This document shows, in pieces, positions 24,104 through 33,095 of a stretch of 64,000 nucleotides of DNA. The notes under the pieces were generated by a model. The model was given only the letters and a program-made list of their open reading frames with translations. It had not been told where the DNA came from and did not search any database. The number at the start of each line of letters is the position of its first letter. The first letter of the stretch is position 1. This stretch comes from Gordonia sp. ABSL11-1 (GTDB lineage: Bacteria; Actinomycetota; Actinomycetes; Mycobacteriales; Mycobacteriaceae): positions 119,900 through 183,899 of the forward strand of contig NZ_JASXSI010000009.1 in the NCBI RefSeq assembly GCF_030315685.1. Direction: 5' to 3'. The translations under genes and the position numbers were made by a program.

Positions 24104-26509
24104 TCAGAGGTCGCCGGGAAGTTTGTCACGGCGGATTCCGCGCCAACTCGGGTGGCGCAGATGGCCCGTCGTGGTCCAGTCCATGAACCGGACCTCGCCG
24201 ACGATCTTCGGCAGCACCCACACCGCGTTGGACGCGACCGGCCGGTCGAGTCTGTCGACGAACGGGCAGGTCTTGATCTGCAGGGGTTCGAGTTCGGCGG
24301 CGAGCGAACGCAGTTGCGCGTCGGAGAAGCCGGTCCCGACCCGTCCGATGTACCGCAGTCCGGTGTCCTCGGGAAGGCCGAGTAGCAGAGAACCGATGGT
24401 GTGCGAACGGTTCCCACGTCCCGGCCGGTATCCTCCGACGACGACCTCGATGTCACTCCAGTTCTTGTGCTTGAGCCACTGGGTCGTTCGTCGGCCCTGC
24501 TGATAGGTCGACGACCGCCGCTTGGCGACGACACCCTCGTATCCCTGCTCGCGACTGTGCTCGACCGCGGCGCGTCCGGGTCCGTCGAGGAGCGGCGGCA
24601 CCTCCGCGTACGGGGAGCGGGCGAAAGCCGGTGCCAACTCCTCCAACAGTTCTCGACGCTGCGACCACGGCCGGCGCAGCAGCGACGTCCCGTTCAGGTA
24701 GAGGATGTCGAAGAGATACAGCTTCACGGTGAGGTCGTCGGTGTTGTTGCGTGCCGCCAGCAGGGTGAAGTTGGTGCGTCCGCTCGCGTCGAGCGCCACC
24801 ACCTCGCCGTCGAGGACGACGTCGATCAGACCGAGATCATCGGCGAGGGTGCGGAGTTCGGGAAAGTCGGCGGTCATGTCGATGCCCGAGCGTGATGTCA
24901 GGCGGAAGTTACCGTCGATGTAGCGCAACAGGATCCGGTAGCCGTCCCATTTGCCCTCGAACGCCCAGTCGTGCCCGTCGAGCTTCTCGATGGACTCGTC
25001 GGTCGCCAGCATCGGTCGCGGATCGCGCAGACTGTCGGGCAGGATCGGGCGCGGTTCGTCGCTCATCAGGTGCGCCAGCCAGTTCTTGTCACCGGTCTTG
25101 ATCAGCGCGTAGCGGCCCTGCACCCGTTCCCCGTACAACCGGACGATCACCTCGTCGGGCCGCCACTTCTCCGTCTCGTATGTCCCGCGGTCCCAGATCT
25201 CCACGTGCCCACCGCCGTACTCGCCGTGCGGGATGTCGCCTTCGAAGTCGGCGTAGTCCATCGGATGGTCCTCGGTGTGCACGGCGAGCCGGTTCTGACC
25301 CGGATCGTCGGGCAGGTTCTTCGGGATCGCCCACGACACGAGGACACCGTCGTGTTCGAGCCGGAAGTCGTAGTGCAGGCGTCGGGCGTGATGCTCTTGG
25401 ATGACGAAGATGGGCGCCGACGACTCCTCGGTGTCCCGCTGCTGGTGAAAAGCGTCGTCGCCGAACGGCTCCGGCGTCTTGTCGGCGTCTCGCTTGCGTC
25501 GGTACTCGCGCAGACTGACGACGGCGCTCGCCTGTACCGGGTCGGGAGGGTCGTCGGAGTGGGCCGTGTCGATGACGTCGGCCTGCGGAGCAGGATCGCT
25601 GTCGTCGGGATCGGCGTCCGCATCGTGAGGCGCGTCGAGGTCGCCGAGAAGGTCACCGTCGGAGGACACGCGGTCGAGCACCTCGTGGAACAGCAGTTGC
25701 CGGATGCCCGGGTCGGTCAGCTCATCCCAGCTGCGCGGCGCGGCGACCCACGGCTCCTCGCGCCCCCGCATCGAGTACGGCGCCAGCGTCGTCTTCGATC
25801 CGCTGTTCTGACTCCAGTCGATGAACACCTTGCCCTCGCGCAGCGACTTCGACATGGTCGCGGTGATCGAGTCCGGGTGCGACGCCGCGAGGCTCGTCGC
25901 GATCTGTTTGGCGACCGTCCGGGCCGAGTCGGGTGCGACCGGCCGCTCGAACCGGGCATACAGGTGCAGACCTTTCCCGCCGCTGCTGACCGGATACGCG
26001 GTCAGGCCGGCCGCCTCCAGCATGTCGCGGATCATCAGTGCCACCTCGGCGCACTGCGAGAGCGCAACCCCGGGCCCGGGGTCGAGATCGAGGACGAGCC
26101 GGTCCGCCTTGGGCGGCGTGCCGTCGGTGCGCGGCACACGCCACTGCGGCGTGTGCAGTTCCAGGGCGGCCATCTGTCCGAACCAGACCAGGTCGGCCCT
26201 CGACGTCGCGAGTGGATAGGTGATGACCCGCTTGCTGTGCTGCTCTCCGAAACGCTCCAGCCAGTCGGGCGCCGAGGAGGGCAGATCCTTCTCGAAGAAC
26301 GGCATCGAGTCGACACCGTTGGGCCACCGCTTCCGCGTCACCGGGCGCCCGGCCAGGTGCGGCAGCATCACCGGGGCGATGCGCGTGTAGTAGTCGATGA
26401 CCTCGTACTTCCGGGTGCCGGTCGCCGGATACAAGATCTTCTCGAGGTTGGTGATCGGGATGCGACGACCGTCGACGTCGAGACTGTCACCAGCGGCCAT
26501 GTCGACCAT
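24104..26509 (-). CDS. ligD: multifunctional non-homologous end-joining DNA ligase LigD
   Basis: An 801-residue end-joining enzyme with the mycobacterial domain order. The polymerase/primase domain is at about residues 10-300, with metal-binding Asp141 and Asp143 in DLDPG. An acidic linker follows, then the 3'-phosphoesterase domain at about 385-500 (EHHARRLHYDFRLEHDG, HGEYGGGHVEIWD). The ATP-dependent ligase domain runs from about 510, with Lys520 in EGKWDGYR as the adenylated residue. It works with Ku, encoded divergently 42 bases away, to trim, fill and seal double-strand breaks. ATG 26509 (MVDMAAGDS) or 26500 fits the family start. The open frame extends further upstream but would run into ku. 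Confidence 0.95.
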   Translation of the reverse strand: MVDMAAGDSLDVDGRRIPITNLEKILYPATGTRKYEVIDYYTRIAPVMLPHLAGRPVTRKRWPNGVDSMPFFEKDLPSSAPDWLERFGEQHSKRVITYPLATSRADLVWFGQMAALELHTPQWRVPRTDGTPPKADRLVLDLDPGPGVALSQCAEVALMIRDMLEAAGLTAYPVSSGGKGLHLYARFERPVAPDSARTVAKQIATSLAASHPDSITATMSKSLREGKVFIDWSQNSGSKTTLAPYSMRGREEPWVAAPRSWDELTDPGIRQLLFHEVLDRVSSDGDLLGDLDAPHDADADPDDSDPAPQADVIDTAHSDDPPDPVQASAVVSLREYRRKRDADKTPEPFGDDAFHQQRDTEESSAPIFVIQEHHARRLHYDFRLEHDGVLVSWAIPKNLPDDPGQNRLAVHTEDHPMDYADFEGDIPHGEYGGGHVEIWDRGTYETEKWRPDEVIVRLYGERVQGRYALIKTGDKNWLAHLMSDEPRPILPDSLRDPRPMLATDESIEKLDGHDWAFEGKWDGYRILLRYIDGNFRLTSRSGIDMTADFPELRTLADDLGLIDVVLDGEVVALDASGRTNFTLLAARNNTDDLTVKLYLFDILYLNGTSLLRRPWSQRRELLEELAPAFARSPYAEVPPLLDGPGRAAVEHSREQGYEGVVAKRRSSTYQQGRRTTQWLKHKNWSDIEVVVGGYRPGRGNRSHTIGSLLLGLPEDTGLRYIGRVGTGFSDAQLRSLAAELEPLQIKTCPFVDRLDRPVASNAVWVLPKIVGEVRFMDWTTTGHLRHPSWRGIRRDKLPGDL

Positions 26510-26551
26510 TGTCCACGTTGTGCCCCGAGGTTTGCCGGTTCCGGTGGCACA

Positions 26552-27526
26552 ATGAACACCATGCGCTCGATCTGGAAGGGCGATCTGAGCTTTGGCCTGG
26601 TCAACGTGCCGGTCAAGGTCTATTCGGCCACGGAAAGCCACGACCGGAAGTCCTACCAGGTCGATTCCAAGGACGGTACCCGAATTCGCTATCGGCGCGT
26701 CCGCGAGGGGACCGACACCGAGGTCGACTACTCCGACATAGCGAACGCCTATGAGACGGACGCCGGCGAGACGGTGATCCTGACCAAGGAGGATCTGGCG
26801 ACGCTGCCGGTGCAGAAGAGCCCGGAGATCTCCATCCTGGAGTTCGTGCCGACCGAGCAGGTCGACCCGATCTACTTCGACAAGCCGTATTACCTGGAGC
26901 CCGCGTCGAAGTCGCCGAAGGCCTACGCGCTGTTGGCGCAGGCGCTGCAGAAGACCGACCGGCTGGCGATCGCGAACTTCACTCTCCGCAACCGGACCCG
27001 GTTGGCGGCGTTGCGTGTCGTCGACGGCGTGATGACGTTACAGACGCTGCTGTGGCCGGACGAGGTGCGCGCCGCCGACTTCGACTTCCTCGGCGACGAA
27101 CCCGAGATCCGCCCGCAGGAACTCGAGATGGCAGCGTCGCTGATCGAGACCATGGCCAAGGACTTCGACCCTGCCGAGTTCGAGGACCGCTACCAGAACG
27201 AGCTCACGAAACTGGTGGCGGCGAAGGCGGAGGGCACCGAGGCCTTCCCGGAGGGCGAGGACGAGCCCGAGGACGACGACTCCGAGGTCGCTGACCTGCT
27301 CGCCGCGCTCCGAGCCTCGGTGAAGGACAAGGACTCCGGCGGTTCGTCATCATCATCGTCCTCGTCCGACGACGACGGGAAGTCCACCGCGAAGAAGGCG
27401 CCGGCGAAGAAGGCCGCTGCCAAGAAGGCGCCCGCGAAGAAGGCAGCCGCCAAGAAGGCCGCTGCGAAGAAGACGACGGCCAAGAAGGCCCCGGCGAAGA
27501 AGGCTGCGGCGAAGAAGTCGGCGTGA
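26552..27526 (+). CDS. ku: non-homologous end-joining protein Ku
   Basis: Homodimeric ring protein that binds broken DNA ends and recruits LigD. The 324-residue protein starts MNTMRSIWKGDLSFGLVNVPVKVYSATE and has the beta-barrel core to about residue 260. A run of Ser and Asp follows, and then a lysine-rich tail built from repeats of KKAPAKKAAA-type units, as in mycobacterial and other actinobacterial Ku. That tail aids DNA binding and sliding. The start could also be ATG 26561, which gives the classical MRSIWKG; 26552 is kept for its GGTGG ribosome site. It shares a very short divergent promoter region with ligD. Confidence 0.95.
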   Translation: MNTMRSIWKGDLSFGLVNVPVKVYSATESHDRKSYQVDSKDGTRIRYRRVREGTDTEVDYSDIANAYETDAGETVILTKEDLATLPVQKSPEISILEFVPTEQVDPIYFDKPYYLEPASKSPKAYALLAQALQKTDRLAIANFTLRNRTRLAALRVVDGVMTLQTLLWPDEVRAADFDFLGDEPEIRPQELEMAASLIETMAKDFDPAEFEDRYQNELTKLVAAKAEGTEAFPEGEDEPEDDDSEVADLLAALRASVKDKDSGGSSSSSSSSDDDGKSTAKKAPAKKAAAKKAPAKKAAAKKAAAKKTTAKKAPAKKAAAKKSA

Positions 27527-27703
27527 GGGTCGGATACAGCTGCGGTCACAGCGCCTCGGGCCGTCAATAGTTGACGCGGTGGCTCGCTGTTGCTGCAACT
27601 GTGACGGCCGGCGAACGCAACACCGAAGGGACCGCCGGCCAAGGCAGGAGTCTGGGCCGAAAATCGCTGGCCGCACCTCCCCGGAGTCCGGCAAGCTGGA
27701 CAG

Positions 27704-29020
27704 GTGAGCACATCGGTCGGCGGCGGACAACAGACCCGTCTGCCCACAGCGCTGAAGCCTTTCGCGCTGCGGCAGTACCGGCTGCTCGCGCTCGGCCTCG
27801 TGCTGGCCATGTTCGCCGACGGCGTCTGGACCGTCGGCGTGGTGTGGCAGGTCATCGAGATGGGTGGTGGTCCCGGGCAGTTGTCGATGGTGACCGGCAT
27901 TGCAGCCGTGGGCATGGTCATCTCGACGCTGGCCGGCGGTGTGCTCGCCGACCGGGTCTCGCAGCGTCTGATCATGATCGGACTCGAACTGGTGAAACTC
28001 GCCGCGTTCGCGATCGTCGGTGTCGCCGGGATGACGGGCGTGCTGTCGTTGCCCGTGTTGGTCGGGGCATCGCTGCTCGGTGGCATCACGATGGGGATGT
28101 ACTACCCGGCCTACTCGGCACTGCTACCCGGTGTCGTCGAGGCGGCACAGTTGCAGGCCGCCAACGGGATCGAGGGATTCCTGCGTCCCGTCATCTTCCA
28201 GGCGATCGGCCCGATGGTGGCCGGTGGCGTCATCTCGATCGCCTCGCCGGGCCTCGCGATCGTGCTCGCGGGCGTCGCGAGCGCGTCGTCGGCGCTGTTC
28301 TACGTGGCGATGAGGCCGGTCTCGGTGCGGCGCGATCTGACCGAGGTGACGGGACATCCGGTGCGAACGGTCGTCACCGACATCGCCGAGGGATTCGCCT
28401 ACATGTGGCGGACACCGTGGCTGTGGGCGACGCTGTTCTTCGCCTGCATCCTCGTGCTCGCGACGATGGGGCCGATCGAGGTGTTGGTCCCGTTCGCTCT
28501 GCGTGAGCGGGTCGACGGTGGCGCCGGCGACCATGCCTTCGTGTTGGCGGCGTTCGGGATCGGGGCGGCGTCGGCGTCGCTGGTGTTCGCGTCGGTACCC
28601 ATGCCGCGGCGGTACCTGTCGGTGATGTTCGGGATCTGGAGCGTCTCGAGCGTGCCGTTGGTGATCATGGGACTCGCGGACGCGACATGGATGTTCGTGG
28701 TGGCGGGATTCCTCATGGGGATCCTGTTCGACGGCCCGATGGTGTTGTGGGGCACGCTGTTGCAGCGTCGGGTGCCACCGGAACTCCTCGGTCGTGTGGC
28801 AAGCCTCGACTTCTTCGTGTCGGTGGCGCTCATGCCGGTGTCGATGGCGTTGGCCGCGCCGGTGAGTCACGCGATCGGACTCACCGCGACGTTCGTGGTC
28901 GCCGGCCTGCTGCCGGTTCCGGTGGCTGTGGTCTTCTACATCGCAGCCAAGTTGTGGCGCGACGAGACCGACCACCCGCTGACCGTTCGGATGGCCGAGA
29001 ACGTCACTGCGACGGGCTGA
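27704..29020 (+). CDS. MFS-family exporter
   Basis: A 438-residue protein with about 12 predicted helices; the conserved loop between helices 2 and 3 reads GGVLADRVSQRLIM. The layout resembles the drug or siderophore exporters of the EntS/tetracycline-type group. The substrate is unknown. The start is GTG 27704, which begins MSTSVGGGQQTRLP and is the best match to the family N-terminus. Its 3' end overlaps the convergent lysG gene by 17 bases. Confidence 0.85.
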   Translation: MSTSVGGGQQTRLPTALKPFALRQYRLLALGLVLAMFADGVWTVGVVWQVIEMGGGPGQLSMVTGIAAVGMVISTLAGGVLADRVSQRLIMIGLELVKLAAFAIVGVAGMTGVLSLPVLVGASLLGGITMGMYYPAYSALLPGVVEAAQLQAANGIEGFLRPVIFQAIGPMVAGGVISIASPGLAIVLAGVASASSALFYVAMRPVSVRRDLTEVTGHPVRTVVTDIAEGFAYMWRTPWLWATLFFACILVLATMGPIEVLVPFALRERVDGGAGDHAFVLAAFGIGAASASLVFASVPMPRRYLSVMFGIWSVSSVPLVIMGLADATWMFVVAGFLMGILFDGPMVLWGTLLQRRVPPELLGRVASLDFFVSVALMPVSMALAAPVSHAIGLTATFVVAGLLPVPVAVVFYIAAKLWRDETDHPLTVRMAENVTATG

Positions 29021-29933
29021 TCCGGGCCGGCGGCACGAGGTGGTCGGCGGCCGCCGCGACGGTCAGCTCGGTGAGGGCGTCGAGAATGGGTGAGCTGAGT
29101 TTCCAGTACTGCCAGAACAGTGGGACGTCGACGTGATGGTCGACGATGCGGATGACCCGGCCGGCCTCGAGCGCGGGGGCGATCTGGGCCTCGGGGACCG
29201 CTCCCCAGCCGATACCGAGCTCGACCGCCCGATAGAACTCGGTGGAGGACGGGACGTAGGTGATCGGCGGTGTCACCGGTTGCTCGGCGAGGGCTGTCAG
29301 CACGTTGCGCTGGATGTAGTCGTTGCGATCGAACAACACCATCGGCGCGCGTGACAGCGCCGTCGCCGACGGCCCGTCGGGCAGCCACCGCGCGACGAAA
29401 TCCGTTGTCGCGACCGGAAGATAGCGCATCGACCCGAGGGGGGCAATGGTGCAGCCACGGATGCCGAGCGGGTCGGAGGTGATGGCGCCCAACACCTCTC
29501 CGGACCGCAGGAACCGGCTGTTCTGGCTCTCGTCGTCGCGGAGCACCTCGATCGCCACCGGATGGGCATGGTGCATCTCGGCGATCACCGGCAGGAACCA
29601 GGTGGCCAGCGAATCGGCATTCGCCGCGATCGGGAGATGGATGCGGGACTCGTCGGCGTCGTCGTCGGAAGTGGACCTGCCGAGCAATTCGACGCGTGCC
29701 TCGTCGATCAGCAGTTCCCACTGCTTGGCGAGACGGACCAGCACCTCACCGTCGGGGGTGGCGGTCGCGGGTTTGGTCCGGCGCACCACGACCCGGCCGA
29801 CCGACGTCTCGAGGGCCTTGATGCGTTGACTCACCGCCGACGGCGTGATGTGCAGGACGGAGGCGGCGCCGTCGAAGGTGCCCTCGCTCAGGACCGCGGC
29901 GAGGGTCTGCAGGCCCTCCTGACTGATCTCCAT
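29004..29933 (-). CDS. lysG: LysR-family activator of lysine/arginine export (LysG/ArgP)
   Basis: A 309-residue LysR-type regulator. The N-terminal winged helix-turn-helix is LQTLAAVLSEGTFDGAASVLHITPSAVSQRIKALE, followed by an effector-binding domain. The short start MEISQEGLQTL and the neighbouring lysE are the mark of the LysG/ArgP subgroup. That subgroup senses basic amino acids and switches on the LysE exporter. It is divergent from lysE with an 80-base intergenic region that must hold the shared promoter and operator. Confidence 0.9.
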   Translation of the reverse strand: MEISQEGLQTLAAVLSEGTFDGAASVLHITPSAVSQRIKALETSVGRVVVRRTKPATATPDGEVLVRLAKQWELLIDEARVELLGRSTSDDDADESRIHLPIAANADSLATWFLPVIAEMHHAHPVAIEVLRDDESQNSRFLRSGEVLGAITSDPLGIRGCTIAPLGSMRYLPVATTDFVARWLPDGPSATALSRAPMVLFDRNDYIQRNVLTALAEQPVTPPITYVPSSTEFYRAVELGIGWGAVPEAQIAPALEAGRVIRIVDHHVDVPLFWQYWKLSSPILDALTELTVAAAADHLVPPARISPSQ

Positions 29934-30013
29934 CTCGTCATCGTAAGTTCTGCTGATGATTCATGAAAAACATTCGCTGGTTTATCGGGTCGACTCCTCA
30001 TAGCGTCGATGCC

Positions 30014-30634
30014 ATGACCACCTATGCCCTCGCCGCCGTCGCCGGCCTCCTCACCGGCGCCGGGCTGATCATCGCGATCGGTCCCCAGAACGTCTTCGTG
30101 CTCCGTCAAGGGGTCGCGCGAGCGCATGTGGTGCCGGTCGTCGTGGTGTGTGCGGTGTCCGACGTGGTGCTGATCGTCGCGGGTGTCGCGGGCCTCGGGG
30201 CTCTCGTCAGCGCACATCCGGCGGTGGTCACGATCGCCAAGATCCTCGGCGGCGGCTACGTCATCGTGCTCGGACTGATGGCGGCCCGACGCTGTCTGCG
30301 CAGCAGCGACGCGATCGTCACCAACGCGGCCGAGGCGGCAACCGTCAGCCGCTGGACCGCGATCGGCATGACACTGGCGCTGACCTGGCTGAACCCGCAC
30401 GTCTACCTCGACACCGTGCTGACCATGGGTGCAATCGCGAACAGCCACGGAAATGCCAAGTGGGCGTTCGCGATCGGAGCGTGCGTCGCGAGCCTTCTCT
30501 GGTTCGCCTCGCTGGGCGGCGGGGCGTCGAAGCTCGCCCGCTACTTCGCCTCGCCGCGGGCGTGGCGACTCCTCGACGCCGTCGTCGCGGTGGTCATGCT
30601 CGCCATGGGCGGCATGCTGATCGCGTCGGTGTGA
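30014..30634 (+). CDS. lysE: LysE-type lysine/arginine exporter
   Basis: A 206-residue exporter with six hydrophobic helices. It removes excess basic amino acids from the cytoplasm. The family signature near the N-terminus, GAGLIIAIGPQNVFVLRQGV, and the motif LTWLNPHVYLDT are present. The ATG at 30014 is chosen because it gives the standard start; an in-frame upstream extension lies in the lysG-lysE control region. Divergent lysG is the expected regulator. Confidence 0.93.
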   Translation: MTTYALAAVAGLLTGAGLIIAIGPQNVFVLRQGVARAHVVPVVVVCAVSDVVLIVAGVAGLGALVSAHPAVVTIAKILGGGYVIVLGLMAARRCLRSSDAIVTNAAEAATVSRWTAIGMTLALTWLNPHVYLDTVLTMGAIANSHGNAKWAFAIGACVASLLWFASLGGGASKLARYFASPRAWRLLDAVVAVVMLAMGGMLIASV

Positions 30635-30651
30635 GGAGGCCGCTCACCTGA

Positions 30652-30697
30652 TCCCTGAGGAGCCCGGAGCCTGCGGACGGTGTCAACACTTCAGGGA
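30652..30697. repeat. short inverted repeat between convergent lysE and the MMPL gene
   Basis: TCCCTGA (30652-30658) and TCAGGGA (30691-30697) pair across a 32-base loop. TCCCTGAGGAGC resembles one end of dispersed repeat B (52983-53030). It may be a degenerate copy working as a two-way terminator. Confidence 0.4.
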
Positions 30698-30713
30698 GAG
30701 CTTCGGCCGCAGA

Positions 30714-32957
30714 TCAGATCTTTGCCGGCTCCGGCTCCCACAGTTTCGGATCGATGTGGTTCTCGATCGGGATCTCGCGGATCGCGGTGCCCTCGACGTC
30801 GACGTTCGGCACGATCCGGTCGAGCCAACGGGGGAGCTTCCATGCGGTGTCGCCCAGCAGCGTGATCACCGCCGGAACCACGACCATGCGGATGATGAAG
30901 GCGTCGAAGAACACCGCCGCCGCGAGGGCGAAGCCCATCATCTTCGCGATGGTGTCGGGTGCGAGCATGAACGCTGCGAACACCGAGATCATGATGACGG
31001 CCGCCGACGCCACCACACGGGCGCCGTGCTGATATCCGATGATCACCGAGTCCTTCGCCGAGACGCCGTGCACGTATTCTTCGCGCATTCGCGTCACCAG
31101 GAACACCTGATAGTCCATCGCGAGTCCGAACACGACTCCGACCAGGAAGATAGGCAGGAACGAGATGATCGGTTTCGTGTGATCGATGATCCCGAAGTCA
31201 CCCTCCTGGAAGATCGCGACCGTCGCGCCGAATGTCGCGCACACCGAGAACAGGAACCCGAGGGTGGCGATCAGCGGGACGAGCAGCGACCGGAACACGA
31301 TCGTCAGGATGATGAACGCGAGTCCGACCACGACGATGAGGAACGGGATCAGCGCCGAACTGAGCTTCGACGAGATGTCGGACATGATCGCCGTCTGTCC
31401 GCCGACGTTGACCGTCGCGCCGATCGGCGCCTGGGCTCCGTAGTCACGGATCTGTTCCATCAATGTGTGGGTCTGCGGGCCGCTGGGTGACTGCTGTGGC
31501 GTTACCGAGATGAGCGCGGCGGTGGCGCCTGCCTGCGGGTTGGCGGGGTCGGTGCCGTTGCCGATCCAGGTGATCTGGGTTGGGTTGGCGACGTTGTCCA
31601 GGGTCTTCACCTTCTCGACGACGGCGTCGGCCGCTGGGGCGACGTTGCCGCCTTCAGCGCCGCTGACCACCACGAGCAGCGGTCCGTTGACGCCCTCACC
31701 GAAGCCCCGCTTGAGGAGCTGGGTGGCGGCGTACTCGCTGTCGGTGGTCGACTCCATGCCGAGTTCCATCTTCGTCATGGGGATGGCGGCGATCGCGAGC
31801 AAGACCAGGCCGACGAGCGCGACCGGCAGCGGGAACCGGGTGATGAACCGGGCGAAGCGCAGGCCGTTCGACGGTTGCGTATCGGGTTCGTCGCCGTGCC
31901 GGACGCCGGGGATCTGGGGTTTGAAGGCGAAACGACCGAATGCACCGAGCAGCGCCGGGATCAGGGTGATGGCGCCGAGCACGGCGACGAAGACCGCCAC
32001 TGCTGCGGCGACACCCATCTGGGTGATGAACGGAATGCCGACGACGGCCAGCGCCGCGACGGCGATCATCACCGTCAGACCGGCGAACACCACTGCCGAT
32101 CCCGCCGTTCCGACGGCTCGTCCGACGGCCGCCTCCCGACTGCCGCCCAGGTTCAGCTCCGAGCGGTAGCGCGACACGATGAACAGTGCGTAGTCGATCG
32201 ACACCGCGATGCCGAGCATCGTGATGATCGTCGTCGCGCTCTGCTGCACGTCGATGATCTTGGCGCTCAACGTCACCAGCATGATCGTGATGCCGACACC
32301 GAGTAGACCGGTGACGAGCGGGATGAACGCGGCGATCAGCGCGCCGAACGCCACGATCATGATCACGAACGCGACGGCGAAGCCCAGCAGTTCGGAGACA
32401 CCGCCCTGCTCGAAGACCTGCATCAGCGAGCCGGTGCCCTCGACCTGCAGACCGCCCTTGCCGTTGAATTCGGCCAGCAGTTCTTTGAATTGGTCCATCT
32501 CGGCGCCGGTCAGATCCTGCATCGGGATGTCCTGGCGGATCTGGATCAGGCCCACCTTGCCGTTGTCGCCGAGCACCGCCGAAGCCACCGCCGGATTCTC
32601 CTGCGCGGCGGTCACCGGATTGACGACTGTCTGCGGGTCGATGACCTTCGGCAGGGTGCGTGCCTTCTCAACCAGCTGATCGATCCCGGCCGTGTGATTC
32701 GCGAGGCCGTCGTCGGCGGCGACCAGGATGCTGGTCGAGGCCTTGAGCTGTTGCTCGTTGACGGCAGCGAAGTCAGTCTTCATCACGGACATCGCACGGT
32801 CGGAATCGGTTCCGGGGAGTTCGAAGTCGGTGGAGAACTTCGGTGCCACCGCACTGACGATGACTCCCAGCGCGATCAACACCGCGAGCCACGCACTGAC
32901 GAACCACCACTTGTGGCGGAACGCGAAACGACCGAGCCGATACAACCCCAACGCCAC
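30714..32957 (-). CDS. MMPL/RND-family transporter
   Basis: A 747-residue integral membrane protein of the MmpL-type RND family. One N-terminal helix, a large external domain (about residues 40-180), five to six helices, a second external domain and a final helix bundle are visible. The motif SIDYALFIVSRYRSEL in the first bundle and AMDYQVFLVTRMREEY in the second are the paired signatures. Such proteins export lipids or other amphipathic compounds using the proton gradient; the substrate is unknown. GTG 32957 (ALGLYRLGRFAFRHKWW) has a GGAAGG ribosome site at good spacing. A GTG at 33023 would add 22 residues without one. Confidence 0.88.
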   Translation of the reverse strand: MALGLYRLGRFAFRHKWWFVSAWLAVLIALGVIVSAVAPKFSTDFELPGTDSDRAMSVMKTDFAAVNEQQLKASTSILVAADDGLANHTAGIDQLVEKARTLPKVIDPQTVVNPVTAAQENPAVASAVLGDNGKVGLIQIRQDIPMQDLTGAEMDQFKELLAEFNGKGGLQVEGTGSLMQVFEQGGVSELLGFAVAFVIMIVAFGALIAAFIPLVTGLLGVGITIMLVTLSAKIIDVQQSATTIITMLGIAVSIDYALFIVSRYRSELNLGGSREAAVGRAVGTAGSAVVFAGLTVMIAVAALAVVGIPFITQMGVAAAVAVFVAVLGAITLIPALLGAFGRFAFKPQIPGVRHGDEPDTQPSNGLRFARFITRFPLPVALVGLVLLAIAAIPMTKMELGMESTTDSEYAATQLLKRGFGEGVNGPLLVVVSGAEGGNVAPAADAVVEKVKTLDNVANPTQITWIGNGTDPANPQAGATAALISVTPQQSPSGPQTHTLMEQIRDYGAQAPIGATVNVGGQTAIMSDISSKLSSALIPFLIVVVGLAFIILTIVFRSLLVPLIATLGFLFSVCATFGATVAIFQEGDFGIIDHTKPIISFLPIFLVGVVFGLAMDYQVFLVTRMREEYVHGVSAKDSVIIGYQHGARVVASAAVIMISVFAAFMLAPDTIAKMMGFALAAAVFFDAFIIRMVVVPAVITLLGDTAWKLPRWLDRIVPNVDVEGTAIREIPIENHIDPKLWEPEPAKI

Positions 32958-33095
32958 GGCAGGAACCTTCCGTTCGAATGTTGCAGCCAGCGTATCGGCC
33001 CGTGCCGCGACGCGATGTGACACGGCGCACAGGCCGCCGACGGCAACTTCCTATGATGTGCCCATGATGGCCGCTACGAGCGTGGAGTGCTGACC

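Noticed and set aside
24971..26551. Upstream extension of the ku reading frame across ligD
   Set aside because: Antisense to the ligD coding sequence and not homologous to Ku; the Ku fold begins at 26552-26561.
27370..27520. Repeated lysine-alanine-proline codons as a possible CRISPR or satellite repeat
   Set aside because: It is the normal basic tail of Ku, in frame and variable in unit length.
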